A stretch of 64,000 nt of DNA from NCBI RefSeq assembly GCF_038235435.1, contig NZ_CP151275.1, forward strand, positions 4,092,001-4,156,000, in the 5' to 3' direction. Of the stretch, positions 26,776 through 35,785 are shown in pieces. The DNA is from Niveibacterium sp. SC-1. GTDB taxonomy: Bacteria; Pseudomonadota; Gammaproteobacteria; Burkholderiales; Rhodocyclaceae. Every line of letters starts with the position of its first letter. The first letter of the stretch is position 1. The notes below the pieces were generated by a model. It ran no database searches. It was not told the DNA's origin and saw only the letters and a program-made list of their open reading frames with translations. A program made the position numbers and the translations under genes.

Positions 26776-28713
26776 TCAGCTCGCGGCGCGGATCGGCTCG
26801 GGGGCCACACCGGCGCCGGTCTCATCGACGACCTTGCGCAGGAAGGCTTCGAACATCAGCAGCGACCACAGGGGGGCGCTGTGATCCTTGATACCGGACT
26901 GGTGCTGGTCGACCATGCGGCGTAGCTCGCCGGGGTTGAAAAAGCCGCTGTCGGCCAGGCGGTCACCGAGCACGGCCTCCCGCACCCGCTGCTTGAGCGG
27001 ACCACGGAACCAGCGCGCCAGCGGCACCGCGAAACCCATCTTGGGCCGGTACAAGACATCGTTCGGCAGGTAGGGCTCGAGCGCACGCTTGAAGAGATAC
27101 TTGCCCTCGGCGGCACGCAGCTTCAACGAGGACGGCAGGCGCGCGATCCATTCGACCAGCTCGTGGTCCATCAGGGGTTCGCGCACCTCCAGAGAGTGCG
27201 CCATCGAAGCGCGATCGACCTTGGTGTTGATGTCACCGACCAGATAGGTCTTCATGTCCAGATACTGGATCAGGCTCAAGGGATCCTCGGTCTGAGCCCG
27301 CCGCGCGTGGGTACGGAAGATCTCCTGCGCGCTGTAACCCGACAGTTGCGCACGGAATCCGCCGCTGTAGAGCGCATGGCGTTCGCGATCGCGCAGCACG
27401 GAAATCGTATGGAAGTAGGCTTCCACCGAGGTCCGCGCCAGTGCTTCGAAGGTCGTCTTGGCGCGGAACGCGCGCGGCGCCCAGTCCGCCTTCGGGTACA
27501 TGCGGCCCAGTGCGCCGAAGACCGGCTTGCGCACGCCCAGCGGCAATGCCGCACGCATGCGCTCCTCCGTCATATGCATGCGATAGCGGCGGTAGCCGCC
27601 AAAGCTCTCGTCACCGCCATCACCGGAAAGGGCAACGGTCACCCGCTTGCGCGCGAGCTGGCAGACGCGATAAGTCGGAATCGCCGAGCTGTCCGCATAA
27701 GGCTCGTCGTAGAGCGTCGCCAGGGTATCGATCAGATCGAAGTCGTCGCTCGCCACCATCTCCACGTGATGCCGCGTGCGATAGCGCTGCGCAACCATCG
27801 CGGCGAACTCGGACTCGTTGTAGTGCGGATCGTCGAAGGCGATCGAGCAGGTCGTGACCGGGTCGGGCGACAGGTGCGCCATCGCCGCGACCACCGCGGA
27901 GGAGTCCACGCCACCCGAGAGGAAGGCCCCCAAAGGAACCTCGGAAATCATGCGCAGCCGCACCGACTCATGCAGGCGTTCGATGAGCTCCGCGCAGGCA
28001 ACCTCTTCGCTTTGCACGGCTTCTTCCGCGAAATGCACGTCCCAGTATTCGCGGGTCTCGCCGATGGGTTCGCCACGGCGCACGCAGAGCACGTGGCCGG
28101 GTGGCAGCTTCTTCGCGCCAGCGAAGATGGTGCGCGGCTCGGGCACGTAGCCGAGCGCGAAGTAGTCTTCAACACACTGCGGATCGATGCGGCGATCGAG
28201 CGTCGGATGCTGCAGCAGCGCCTTCAGCTCGGAGCCGAAGAGCAACATGCCGTCGTCCAGCACCGCGTAGTAGAGCGGCTTTACGCCGAGCCGATCGCGT
28301 GCCAAGAAGAGCGTGCCGCGATTACGGTCCCACAGCGCGAAGGCGAACATGCCGCGGAAACGCCGCACGCAATCCTCGCCCCAGGCCTCCCAGGCGTGGA
28401 CGATGACTTCAGTGTCGCTGTGGGTGTGGAAGACGTGGCCCAGCGCCTGCAGCTCGGGCACCAGGCTCTGAAAGTTGTAGATCTCACCGTTGAAAACGAC
28501 GGCGACGCTCTGGTCCTCGTTCCACAGCGGTTGCTGGCCGGTGGAGACGTCGATGATGGAGAGCCGCCGGTGGGCCAGTCCCACTCCGGGCTCGAAGTGG
28601 AACCCGGCTTCGTCCGGTCCGCGGTGCGTCTGCACCGTGGCCATGCGTTCAACGATGTCGCGTGCGACATCCCGCTTCGCGCGGGTATCAAAAATGCCGG
28701 CGATGCCGCACAT
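26776..28713 (-). CDS. XrtA system amidotransferase (asparagine synthetase, glutamine-hydrolysing type)
   Basis: The product is 645 aa and starts MCGIAGIF, so Cys2 is the expected glutaminase nucleophile. The class II glutaminase domain (about 1-200) has RGPDEAG, FNGEIYNF and LARDRLGVKPLYY. The synthetase domain has SGGVDSS (266-272) and SGDGGDESFGGY. The length and C-terminal REPLMDHELVEWIARLP fit the TIGR03108 group of PEP-CTERM loci. It transfers ammonia from Gln to an activated carboxylate, perhaps a uronic acid of the exopolysaccharide (inference). It is the only one of four such proteins in the window with a working-looking glutaminase. Confidence 0.92.
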   Translation of the reverse strand: MCGIAGIFDTRAKRDVARDIVERMATVQTHRGPDEAGFHFEPGVGLAHRRLSIIDVSTGQQPLWNEDQSVAVVFNGEIYNFQSLVPELQALGHVFHTHSDTEVIVHAWEAWGEDCVRRFRGMFAFALWDRNRGTLFLARDRLGVKPLYYAVLDDGMLLFGSELKALLQHPTLDRRIDPQCVEDYFALGYVPEPRTIFAGAKKLPPGHVLCVRRGEPIGETREYWDVHFAEEAVQSEEVACAELIERLHESVRLRMISEVPLGAFLSGGVDSSAVVAAMAHLSPDPVTTCSIAFDDPHYNESEFAAMVAQRYRTRHHVEMVASDDFDLIDTLATLYDEPYADSSAIPTYRVCQLARKRVTVALSGDGGDESFGGYRRYRMHMTEERMRAALPLGVRKPVFGALGRMYPKADWAPRAFRAKTTFEALARTSVEAYFHTISVLRDRERHALYSGGFRAQLSGYSAQEIFRTHARRAQTEDPLSLIQYLDMKTYLVGDINTKVDRASMAHSLEVREPLMDHELVEWIARLPSSLKLRAAEGKYLFKRALEPYLPNDVLYRPKMGFAVPLARWFRGPLKQRVREAVLGDRLADSGFFNPGELRRMVDQHQSGIKDHSAPLWSLLMFEAFLRKVVDETGAGVAPEPIRAAS

Positions 28714-28777
28714 GCCCAGTCCCTTTTCTTGCTGAATCCCGGTCGCCGGGCAGGGTCGCCCGGCAGTCCTGCCTGAT

Positions 28778-29941
28778 CTATTGTTTCGGCCGTGCTGCCC
28801 GCTCCAGCATCCTGCGGTACAGCGCGTCATAGCGCCCCACCATGCCGTCCAGGCTGAAACTCTCCTCGATGCGTCCGCGCGCCGCTTCGCCGTGAGCGCG
28901 CAAGCGAGCCGCATCCTTCACGTACGCCTGCAGGGCGTCGGCCAGCGCCTCGCGATCGCTGACCGGTACCAGCGTTCCGGTGATCCCGTCCCCGACCAGT
29001 TCGGGATTGCCGCCCACCGCCGTCGCGACTACGGGCAACCCGCAGGCCATTGCCTCCAGGACCGTGTTCGAGATGCCTTCGGCCAGCGAGGGCAGCGCAA
29101 ACACATCGAAACTGCGCATCAACTCCGCAACGTCACTCCGCTCACCCGCCAGCCAGATCTTCTCGGCAATCCCGCTTGCGGCGACCGCGGCTTCGACTTC
29201 GGCACGCTGCGGGCCCTCGCCGACGATCACGAGCCGCACATGCTCACAGCCGGGGCGCGAAGCCAGGATTGCGAAAGCCTGAACCAGTCCCGCCTGGTCC
29301 TTGACTGCCTGCAGTCGCCCCACCGTGCCGATCACGCAAAGCCCTGGCCCCGTGAAGGGCGCATCTTTGAGCGCCTGCCGCGCGCCTTCGCGCGGTCTGA
29401 AGCGCTGTGCATCGACACCGTTGCAGATCAGATCCCGACGCGTCGCGGCGACGCCAACACCTTGGGCCAGATAGTTCTCCAGCTCACGGGAGAGCGCAAT
29501 GTAATGCGTCACGAAGGGCCGGTAGCCCTTGCGGATCCAGCGTGGAAGCGGCTTTCGGCCGCCCGGGTCGTTCTCGTCCCAGCCGTGTTCGCCGTGGATG
29601 CGCACCGGCACGCCGGCACTCCAGGCAGGCGCATTCATCTCCAGCGCCGCAAGGTTGCGCGTATGCACGATGGCTGGCGACAACTCGCGCAGAAGCCGAT
29701 GCATGCGCGGAAAGAGCTTGGCTCCCTGCCCGGGTGATTTGTGCAGGGAAAGGTACTGCACGTCGTCGCGCTTGATGCGGGCAGCGAACGTGGGATCCAC
29801 GGCGGTCAGCGCAATCACCGCATGACGGTAATGTGAATCCGGGAGACGGTTGATCAGGTTGACCATCCCGTTTTCCAGCCCGCCCACGCGAAAGCTGTAG
29901 ACGATGTGCGCGATCAGGGGGCGCGGGTCGACCATTGACAC
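28778..29941 (-). CDS. PEP-CTERM/XrtA system glycosyltransferase (TIGR03088 type)
   Basis: The product is 387 aa, GT4. The N-terminus IAHIVYSFRVGGLENGMVNL matches the sugar-transferase group tied to exosortase loci. Other motifs are ICNGVDAQRFRP, GTVGRLQAVKDQ, LVIVGEGPQRAEVE and SLAEGISNTVLEAMACGLP. GTG at 29941 has a GAGG site 7 bases upstream; an ATG at 29935 is the alternative. It lies between the amidotransferase and xrtA. Confidence 0.9.
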   Translation of the reverse strand: MSMVDPRPLIAHIVYSFRVGGLENGMVNLINRLPDSHYRHAVIALTAVDPTFAARIKRDDVQYLSLHKSPGQGAKLFPRMHRLLRELSPAIVHTRNLAALEMNAPAWSAGVPVRIHGEHGWDENDPGGRKPLPRWIRKGYRPFVTHYIALSRELENYLAQGVGVAATRRDLICNGVDAQRFRPREGARQALKDAPFTGPGLCVIGTVGRLQAVKDQAGLVQAFAILASRPGCEHVRLVIVGEGPQRAEVEAAVAASGIAEKIWLAGERSDVAELMRSFDVFALPSLAEGISNTVLEAMACGLPVVATAVGGNPELVGDGITGTLVPVSDREALADALQAYVKDAARLRAHGEAARGRIEESFSLDGMVGRYDALYRRMLERAARPKQ

Positions 29942-29950
29942 GCGGCAACC

Positions 29951-31510
29951 TCAGGGATGGGGCGCGTGGGCGAGCACGGTCTCGATCGCGGCGTGGTGAT
30001 CCTTCACGAAATCGCTCACTGCCGCGTGCGCCTCGCGCAAGCTGTCCCCCGTCTCGGCCCAGACGACGACAGCTGCGGAATCATCCGGACGGCGCATCAG
30101 GCGGTCTGCCGCCAGCGAGAGCTTGGCGGTGCGGGCATCGACCGCGTGTTCGCCGCCCAGCCAGTACCAGGTCCAGGCGCCGAGGCGTCCGCCTCGGCCG
30201 AAGATCAGGGCGCCGCGTGCCGGCACGCCGGCAAGGCTGTCGGACACCTCATCGAGTTGCGACCATTGCTTGTCCTCCGGGAAGAGCAAACGGTTGCCCC
30301 ACTGGATCAACTCCGCACCATCGTGCTGCCGCGCGTAGAAGGCGATGAAGAGCGTGACCCGCTGTCCGCCTTTGGCGTAGGTGCGCACCAGCCGCGCGCG
30401 CTCGCCCACGTAGCTTGGCTGCCAGCCTGCAACCGGGGCCTCGCCCTCGAGGTCCCAGCCCGCAGCGGGCGCGGGCGCCTGCAGCACGTAGCTGTACGCA
30501 CCGGGCACGTTCTCGATCCAGCGCTCCAGCGGACGCCACAGGCCGGCCAGCACGAGGACCATCAAGAGGGCCGGCACGGCGCGGCCCGCAATCGCACGCG
30601 CTTCACGCGGATGCATGAGCACGGGCTCGTCCGCCTGCTCGTCGTTGTCCTCGCGCCAGAAACTGCCGACCCAGAACAGCGCCATGATCACGATGCCGAA
30701 GAACACCCAGCCGTAGATGATGTGATCGACGCCCGTGGCCAGCCGGTTGCCCGACAGATGGCCCAGCATGACGATGATGTAGGCGCGCAGCCAGTTGGCC
30801 ACCAGTGGCGTGAGCACGGAAGCCACCACGAAAGCGAAACGCCGCCAGGCGCTGCGGTAGTTCAGGTACGCGAAGAGCGCGCCGACCATGACCGAGGCGA
30901 TCAGGTAGCGCATGCCCGAGCAGGCCTCGACGACCGACCAGCGCCCGCTCGGAATCACGAACTGGAGACCCTCCCTGAACACCGGCACGCCGGTCGCGCG
31001 CAGGGCAGCCACGGTGAAATCGGCGGTGTGCTGCATCAGGCTCGGCACCAGGAATTCGCCGAAGGGTGCGCCGAAGAAGAGAAAGCACAGCGGAAAGAAG
31101 CAGAGCCGGAACGCCGCGTGTCCCCAGACGGCCCAGATGCTGCTGACGATCATTGCGACCAGGGAAAGATGAGAGAGCGCCGCGACACTGGCCATTTCAC
31201 CCACGGCCCAAGCCGCACCGCTCAGCGCCAGCGGCACCAAGGGAAACAGGGCAGGTCGTAGCGCCAGCGCGCCAAGCCGCGCGCGCAGCCGCCAGATCAG
31301 CCAGAGCGAAATCGGCAGCACGACAAGGCCGTGCGCGAAGGTCTGAGAGCGCCACCAGATGCCTGCGATTTCGCTCGCAGTCGGCAGGAAGGGGAGGATC
31401 ACGGCGAGCGCCGCGGCCAGGCCCGACAGCGCGAAGGCCACGAAACCGGCGGGCTGCGCTTGTGCGTCCAGCGCTTCGGCGGGGATGTCGAGAGGCGGGG
31501 CGGCGGTCAT
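29951..31510 (-). CDS. xrtA: Exosortase A fused to EpsI
   Basis: The product is 519 aa. Residues about 20-330 form the multi-helix exosortase membrane domain with the expected triad: Cys197 in VEACSGMRYL, Arg242 in ANWLRAY and His263 in VDHIIYGW. After a last helix (about 312-328) comes a periplasmic EpsI domain (about 335-519, VPGAYSYVL onward). Exosortase is the predicted transpeptidase that recognises the PEP motif and removes the C-terminal helix of PEP-CTERM proteins. The EpsI fusion is usual for type A. The start at 31510 overlaps the stop of the upstream glycosyltransferase by ATGA. Confidence 0.95.
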   Translation of the reverse strand: MTAAPPLDIPAEALDAQAQPAGFVAFALSGLAAALAVILPFLPTASEIAGIWWRSQTFAHGLVVLPISLWLIWRLRARLGALALRPALFPLVPLALSGAAWAVGEMASVAALSHLSLVAMIVSSIWAVWGHAAFRLCFFPLCFLFFGAPFGEFLVPSLMQHTADFTVAALRATGVPVFREGLQFVIPSGRWSVVEACSGMRYLIASVMVGALFAYLNYRSAWRRFAFVVASVLTPLVANWLRAYIIVMLGHLSGNRLATGVDHIIYGWVFFGIVIMALFWVGSFWREDNDEQADEPVLMHPREARAIAGRAVPALLMVLVLAGLWRPLERWIENVPGAYSYVLQAPAPAAGWDLEGEAPVAGWQPSYVGERARLVRTYAKGGQRVTLFIAFYARQHDGAELIQWGNRLLFPEDKQWSQLDEVSDSLAGVPARGALIFGRGGRLGAWTWYWLGGEHAVDARTAKLSLAADRLMRRPDDSAAVVVWAETGDSLREAHAAVSDFVKDHHAAIETVLAHAPHP

Positions 31511-32715
31511 TGCGGAAGGCTTTCGAACAAGGGGTCGAGCCGGGAGAGAGACGCGTCCCAACTGTATTGGTTGAGGATGCGCTGGCGCGCGGCTGCGCCG
31601 ATGCGGGCGGCGCAAGCGGCGTCGGCCAGCAGGGCGTCGACGGCCCGCACAAAGGCGTCGGCCGAACCGGCGACGATCACTTCGGAGTCCGCGTCAGCGT
31701 CGATGCCGGTCGCGGCCTCCGGCGAGGCGACTACGGGTCGCGCCATCGCCATCGCTTCGAGCACCTTGTTCTGCACGCCACGCCCTATCCTGAGCGGCGC
31801 CACGGCCAGGGCGGCGTGCGCGAGGTAGGGGCGCACGTCGGGCACGGTGCCGGTCACGCGAATCCCCGGATCGCTCGCGAGCGCCAGGATCTCCGGTGCA
31901 GGATTCATTCCGACGACGTAGAAGCGCAAGGCCGGATGCTGCGTCGCCAGGCTTGGCCAGACCTCGCGAGCAAACCAGAGCACGGCATCCACGTTCGGCC
32001 AGTAGTCCATCGCGCCGGTGAAGACGATCGCGCGCTCATCCTCCGCGTACGGGCTCTGCGGCGCCTGCTCCGGCGCGAAGAAGCTCGCGTCCACACCGTT
32101 GCAGACAGTCGCGACCTTGCTTGCTACCTCTGGCGCCAGCTCCCTGAAGAGCTCCGACTCCGCCTGCGAGACGAAGGTCACCGCCGCCGTCTTCGCCGCC
32201 GTCGCACGCTCGAAGGCGAGGAGCCGTTTGCCTTCGCGGCGATAGATCCAGGCCATCGCGCCCTTGCGCTGTTGCGCATAGGCCGCCCACTTGGCCGAAT
32301 CCACATCGCAGTAGTCGACGACCGTGTGCAGACCCGGATGCGCCAGCGCGTATTGCGCCATCGAGGAGGAGAACACCAGGGCATGCCGGATGCGCTGGTG
32401 TGTCACCTGCTCGTCGATCCAGCGAGCGAGTTTCCGGCTGCGGTAGTAAGGCAGGCTCAACGCCTCACCGGTCGCCAGGCCACGCAGGCTGCCGAGCTTT
32501 GCGCGCGAGGGCGAGAGCGGCTCGCAGCACACCGACTCGCACCATTCGGAGAGACGCGGGATGTGGACCGCATCGGCCGGATCGTCGATGAAAGTCGCGA
32601 GATGGATGCGGTAGCGCCGCGACAGGTAGCGCAGCAGGTTGAAGGACCGCAGCTTGTCGCCCTTGTTGGGCGGGAAGGGAATGCGATGCGCCAGGAAAAG
32701 CAGCGGAGGCAGCAT
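31507..32715 (-). CDS. PEP-CTERM/XrtA system glycosyltransferase (TIGR03087 type)
   Basis: The product is 402 aa. The N-terminus FLAHRIPFPPNKGDKLRSFN is diagnostic of this exosortase-linked transferase group. VDYCDVDSAKWAAYA, VCNGVDASFFAP, FTGAMDYWPNVDAVLWF and LRIGRGVQNKVLEAMAMARP follow. It starts at 32715, 9 bases after the FemAB stop; the longer open frame upstream overlaps FemAB out of frame and is not coding. Translationally coupled to xrtA. Confidence 0.92.
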   Translation of the reverse strand: MLPPLLFLAHRIPFPPNKGDKLRSFNLLRYLSRRYRIHLATFIDDPADAVHIPRLSEWCESVCCEPLSPSRAKLGSLRGLATGEALSLPYYRSRKLARWIDEQVTHQRIRHALVFSSSMAQYALAHPGLHTVVDYCDVDSAKWAAYAQQRKGAMAWIYRREGKRLLAFERATAAKTAAVTFVSQAESELFRELAPEVASKVATVCNGVDASFFAPEQAPQSPYAEDERAIVFTGAMDYWPNVDAVLWFAREVWPSLATQHPALRFYVVGMNPAPEILALASDPGIRVTGTVPDVRPYLAHAALAVAPLRIGRGVQNKVLEAMAMARPVVASPEAATGIDADADSEVIVAGSADAFVRAVDALLADAACAARIGAAARQRILNQYSWDASLSRLDPLFESLPQ

Positions 32716-32723
32716 GCAGCGCG

Positions 32724-33770
32724 TCAGCCCAGGTTGCGCACGATCATCGGCCCGAGCCGGTTTGTCAGGGCGAGCGGCATGCGCTGCCACAAGGCAATGA
32801 ACAGCTTGAACTTGGGATTGTTCGGATTGTTCTGCGGCACGCTGTCGCGTCCGAACAGCCGGTACTCGTAGGCGAGCGGCGTCGGCTCGAAACCCCAGTT
32901 CTTCTTGAAGGAGTACGGACCCGTGCCGAGCTTGCTGCGTCCGTAGTCGAAGACGCTGCACTGGCGCTCGACGGCGCGCTGCATCAGGGCCCAGTACTTG
33001 AAGTCATTGGCCGCGAGATCCCGCGCCGCGGGCAGGTCGCCCGCGTAGTACGGCAGGATCTCGTCGCGGAAGAAGAAGCTCAGCACGCTGGAAACCGGGT
33101 TGGCGGCGGAATCGCAGACGGTCGTGACTTCACAGTTGTCGCCGAAGGCGTTTTGCAGCGCGGCGAACCAACGGCGGGCCAGTGCCGGTGTGCCATGACG
33201 GCGCACGTTATCCGCGTAGACCGAGAAGAAGCGGGAAACATCGGCGTCACGCTGGGCACTCAGACCGTTCTTGATTCCCTTCCGTACCATCGCACGCTGT
33301 TTGCGCGGGATCGCAGCCATGTTCGCTTCGTCGTCGGCTTCCAGACGCTTGCGGAAAGTGACATACAGGTCCTGCCCCGGCCAGTCGGCGTGGCGCGGTT
33401 GCACGTTGCGGTATTCCAGATGCGAGACGCCGCGGTCGAGCGCGATACGCTCCGCCGCCGACTCCAGCGCGGCCACCGCCTCCGCATCCTCGGAGGCGAT
33501 GCCCCCATAGACGCAGAAGGGCAGGCTCGCGAGCGAGTGTCCGAACAGCCGGCTCTTCACTTCCGCCAGAGGCAGGACGCCAACGATGTCCCCGCCCCGC
33601 TCCGCGAACAGGAAGTGCGTGCGGTGGCGTTGCTCCTCTTCGATGAGTCGCTGCCAGGCGGACAGGTGGAAGAAGCTCGCCTGCGGACAGGCCTTGACGA
33701 AGGCGTCCCAACGCCCGCGCTCGGCCTCTCCGAGGCTACGTACCGTGACCGGAGCCAGATCGCGCTGCAT
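32724..33770 (-). CDS. FemAB family PEP-CTERM system-associated protein
   Basis: The product is 348 aa, a double-GNAT FemAB-like acyl/aminoacyl transferase (TIGR03019 group). Visible are QASFFHLSAWQRLIEEE, GVLPLAEVKSRLFGHSL and FDYGRSKLGTGPYSFKKNWG, the last shared with FemAB proteins that use aminoacyl-tRNA. In XrtA loci it may add an amino acid or acyl group to the exopolysaccharide. The 3' end is 9 bases before the next start, within the operon. Confidence 0.92.
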   Translation of the reverse strand: MQRDLAPVTVRSLGEAERGRWDAFVKACPQASFFHLSAWQRLIEEEQRHRTHFLFAERGGDIVGVLPLAEVKSRLFGHSLASLPFCVYGGIASEDAEAVAALESAAERIALDRGVSHLEYRNVQPRHADWPGQDLYVTFRKRLEADDEANMAAIPRKQRAMVRKGIKNGLSAQRDADVSRFFSVYADNVRRHGTPALARRWFAALQNAFGDNCEVTTVCDSAANPVSSVLSFFFRDEILPYYAGDLPAARDLAANDFKYWALMQRAVERQCSVFDYGRSKLGTGPYSFKKNWGFEPTPLAYEYRLFGRDSVPQNNPNNPKFKLFIALWQRMPLALTNRLGPMIVRNLG

Positions 33771-33777
33771 GCAGACC

Positions 33778-34641
33778 TCAGCGTTGGGGCAGGAAGATCT
33801 CGTCCATGCGGCCCCAGCGAAAATCGCCGAGCAGGCGACGCAGGCGCGCTTCCATGGTGTCGAGATTCACGTAATGCCGGAAGCGGGTACGCGCATTGGC
33901 GGCCTCCACCCGCGGCTGGGTCGGATCGATTTCCCAGGGGTGGAAGTAGAAGACCGCAGGACGGTGGTCGTCGCGATTGACGCGCTTGATCGACCAGCGC
34001 GATACCGGGTAGGGCAGCAGGCGGAAATAGCCGCCGCCGGCCGCCGGCCAGTTGCGTCCCATGCAGCGCACCGTGGTCACCGGGATTTCGAGCAGACCGT
34101 TGTTGAGCGTCCAGGGAAAACGCGAAGCCTCAGGCATGCCGTAGTGGTCATGGGCGATCGGGTAGATCGAAGAGCTGTATTCGTAGCCCGATTCGCGCAG
34201 CACGTCGTGAGCCCAGAGGTTCTGCGCGCCGATAGAGAAGCTCGGTGCACGATAGCCGCGCACCTCGACCCCCGCGATGTCTTCGAGTACCAGCTTGGCC
34301 AGCGATACGTCCGCGCGGAAGGCGTCACGCGTCTGGGCGCTCGCACGTTCATGGCCGTAGCCGTGGCTTGCGAGTTCGTGGCCTTCCATCACGATCAGGC
34401 GCACGAGCTTGGGATGGCGCTCAGCGATCCAGCCCAGCGTGAAGAAGGTTGCCCGCACGCCGTATTCATGCAGCATCGCCAGGATGCGGTCGACATTGGC
34501 CTCGATCCGGCAGGGCACTTTGTCCCATTCGTTGCGGGGGAAATGCGGCGCGAGCGCGGAGACCTGGAAGTAGTCTTCCACGTCGATGGAAAGGCCGTTC
34601 ACGACTGCATCGTTGCGACGGCGTTCGACGGTACGGTTCAT
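33778..34641 (-). CDS. Polysaccharide deacetylase, PEP-CTERM locus type (TIGR03006)
   Basis: The product is 287 aa. NGLSIDVEDYFQVSAL at the N-terminus (Asp-Val-Glu-Asp metal/base motif), ATFFTLGWIAERHP, ELASHGYGHE (zinc His pair) and YRAPSFSIG are the signature of the exosortase-locus deacetylases. Predicted to de-N-acetylate the exopolysaccharide, consistent with the wecB gene next door supplying N-acetylmannosamine-type sugar. Only 7 bases separate it from femAB. Confidence 0.93.
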   Translation of the reverse strand: MNRTVERRRNDAVVNGLSIDVEDYFQVSALAPHFPRNEWDKVPCRIEANVDRILAMLHEYGVRATFFTLGWIAERHPKLVRLIVMEGHELASHGYGHERASAQTRDAFRADVSLAKLVLEDIAGVEVRGYRAPSFSIGAQNLWAHDVLRESGYEYSSSIYPIAHDHYGMPEASRFPWTLNNGLLEIPVTTVRCMGRNWPAAGGGYFRLLPYPVSRWSIKRVNRDDHRPAVFYFHPWEIDPTQPRVEAANARTRFRHYVNLDTMEARLRRLLGDFRWGRMDEIFLPQR

Positions 34642-34648
34642 GGATGCT

Positions 34649-35785
34649 TCAGATTCGGCCGCGGGCCGCTAGCCAACCCGCCAGATGCTGCGCGATGCGT
34701 GTTGCAGCTTCACCGTCCCACAGCTCCGGGACGCGCCCGGCCTTCCCGCCACTGGCGACCACGGCATCGAGCGCCGCGAGGATCGCACGCGGCTCGGTTC
34801 CCACCAAGGTATTCGTACCTTGCTCGACAGTGATCGGCCGTTCGGTGTTGTCGCGGATCGTGAGGCAGGGAACGCCCAGCGCGGTGGTCTCCTCCTGCAC
34901 GCCGCCGGAGTCCGTCATCACCACGCGCGCCTCGGCCATCAGGCCGAGCATTTCCAGATAGCCCACAGGCGGCAACAGGTGGATACGGCCGGAGAGCAGC
35001 CGCGGCATCAGCGCAAAGCGTTCGAGGTTGCTGCGCGTGCGCGGGTGGATCGCGAACACCAGCGGCAGGCGCGCACTCGCTTCGATGAGACCGGCGACGA
35101 GCGCCGCAAGGGTGTCGGGATCGTCGACATTGGACGGCCGGTGCAGCGTCACCAGGGCAAAGCCCTGTGCATCATCCAGGTCGGGCAGGCCCGCGCTGGC
35201 GAAAGTGTCGCGCGCCGGCGTCGCGCGCTCGCGGTGCGCCAGCAGCGAGTCGATCATCACGTTGCCGGCGAAGACGATGCGCTCCCCGGCCACGCCCTCG
35301 CGCAACAGGTTCTCTTCTGCGCTGCGCTCCGTGGTGTAGAGCAAATCGGCGATCTGGTCCGTCAGGACACGGTTGATCTCTTCAGGCATTGCGCGATCGA
35401 AACTGCGCAGACCCGCCTCGACATGGGCCACCGGAATGCTCTTCTTGGTCGCCACGAGGGCGCAGGCGATGGTCGAGTTCACGTCGCCCACGACCAAGAC
35501 CGCTGCGGCCGGGTGCGCATCGAGCACGGCCTCGAAACGCTTCATGATCTCGGCGGTCTGGACGGCGTGGGACGCAGAACCGACCTCGAGATTGATGTCC
35601 GCGGCCGGCAGCCCGAGATCGCTGAACAGCTTGGCGTTCATCGCGTGGTCGTAATGCTGCCCGGTATGCACGAGCAGGGTTTCGAGCGCGGGATCCAGGG
35701 CCGCGCAGGCACGCAAGATCGGCCCCATCTTCATGTAATTGGGACGGGCTCCGACTACGCAGATGAGTTTTGCCTTACTTGCCAT
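34649..35785 (-). CDS. wecB: UDP-N-acetylglucosamine 2-epimerase (non-hydrolysing)
   Basis: The product is 378 aa, interconverting UDP-GlcNAc and UDP-ManNAc. It has CVVGARPNYMKMGPIL, LVHTGQHYDHAM, VVGDVNSTIACAL, HVEAGLRSFDRAMPEE and MTDSGGVQEETTALG with catalytic Asp/Glu/His positions of the family. The start at 35785 overlaps the ATPase stop by 11 bases. It provides the amino-sugar precursor for the locus. No UDP-ManNAc dehydrogenase (wecC) is next to it. Confidence 0.93.
   Translation of the reverse strand: MASKAKLICVVGARPNYMKMGPILRACAALDPALETLLVHTGQHYDHAMNAKLFSDLGLPAADINLEVGSASHAVQTAEIMKRFEAVLDAHPAAAVLVVGDVNSTIACALVATKKSIPVAHVEAGLRSFDRAMPEEINRVLTDQIADLLYTTERSAEENLLREGVAGERIVFAGNVMIDSLLAHRERATPARDTFASAGLPDLDDAQGFALVTLHRPSNVDDPDTLAALVAGLIEASARLPLVFAIHPRTRSNLERFALMPRLLSGRIHLLPPVGYLEMLGLMAEARVVMTDSGGVQEETTALGVPCLTIRDNTERPITVEQGTNTLVGTEPRAILAALDAVVASGGKAGRVPELWDGEAATRIAQHLAGWLAARGRI

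Noticed and set aside
29957..31261. 434-aa plus-strand frame opposite xrtA
   Set aside because: It is the antisense shadow of the exosortase gene, which has all catalytic residues and locus context.
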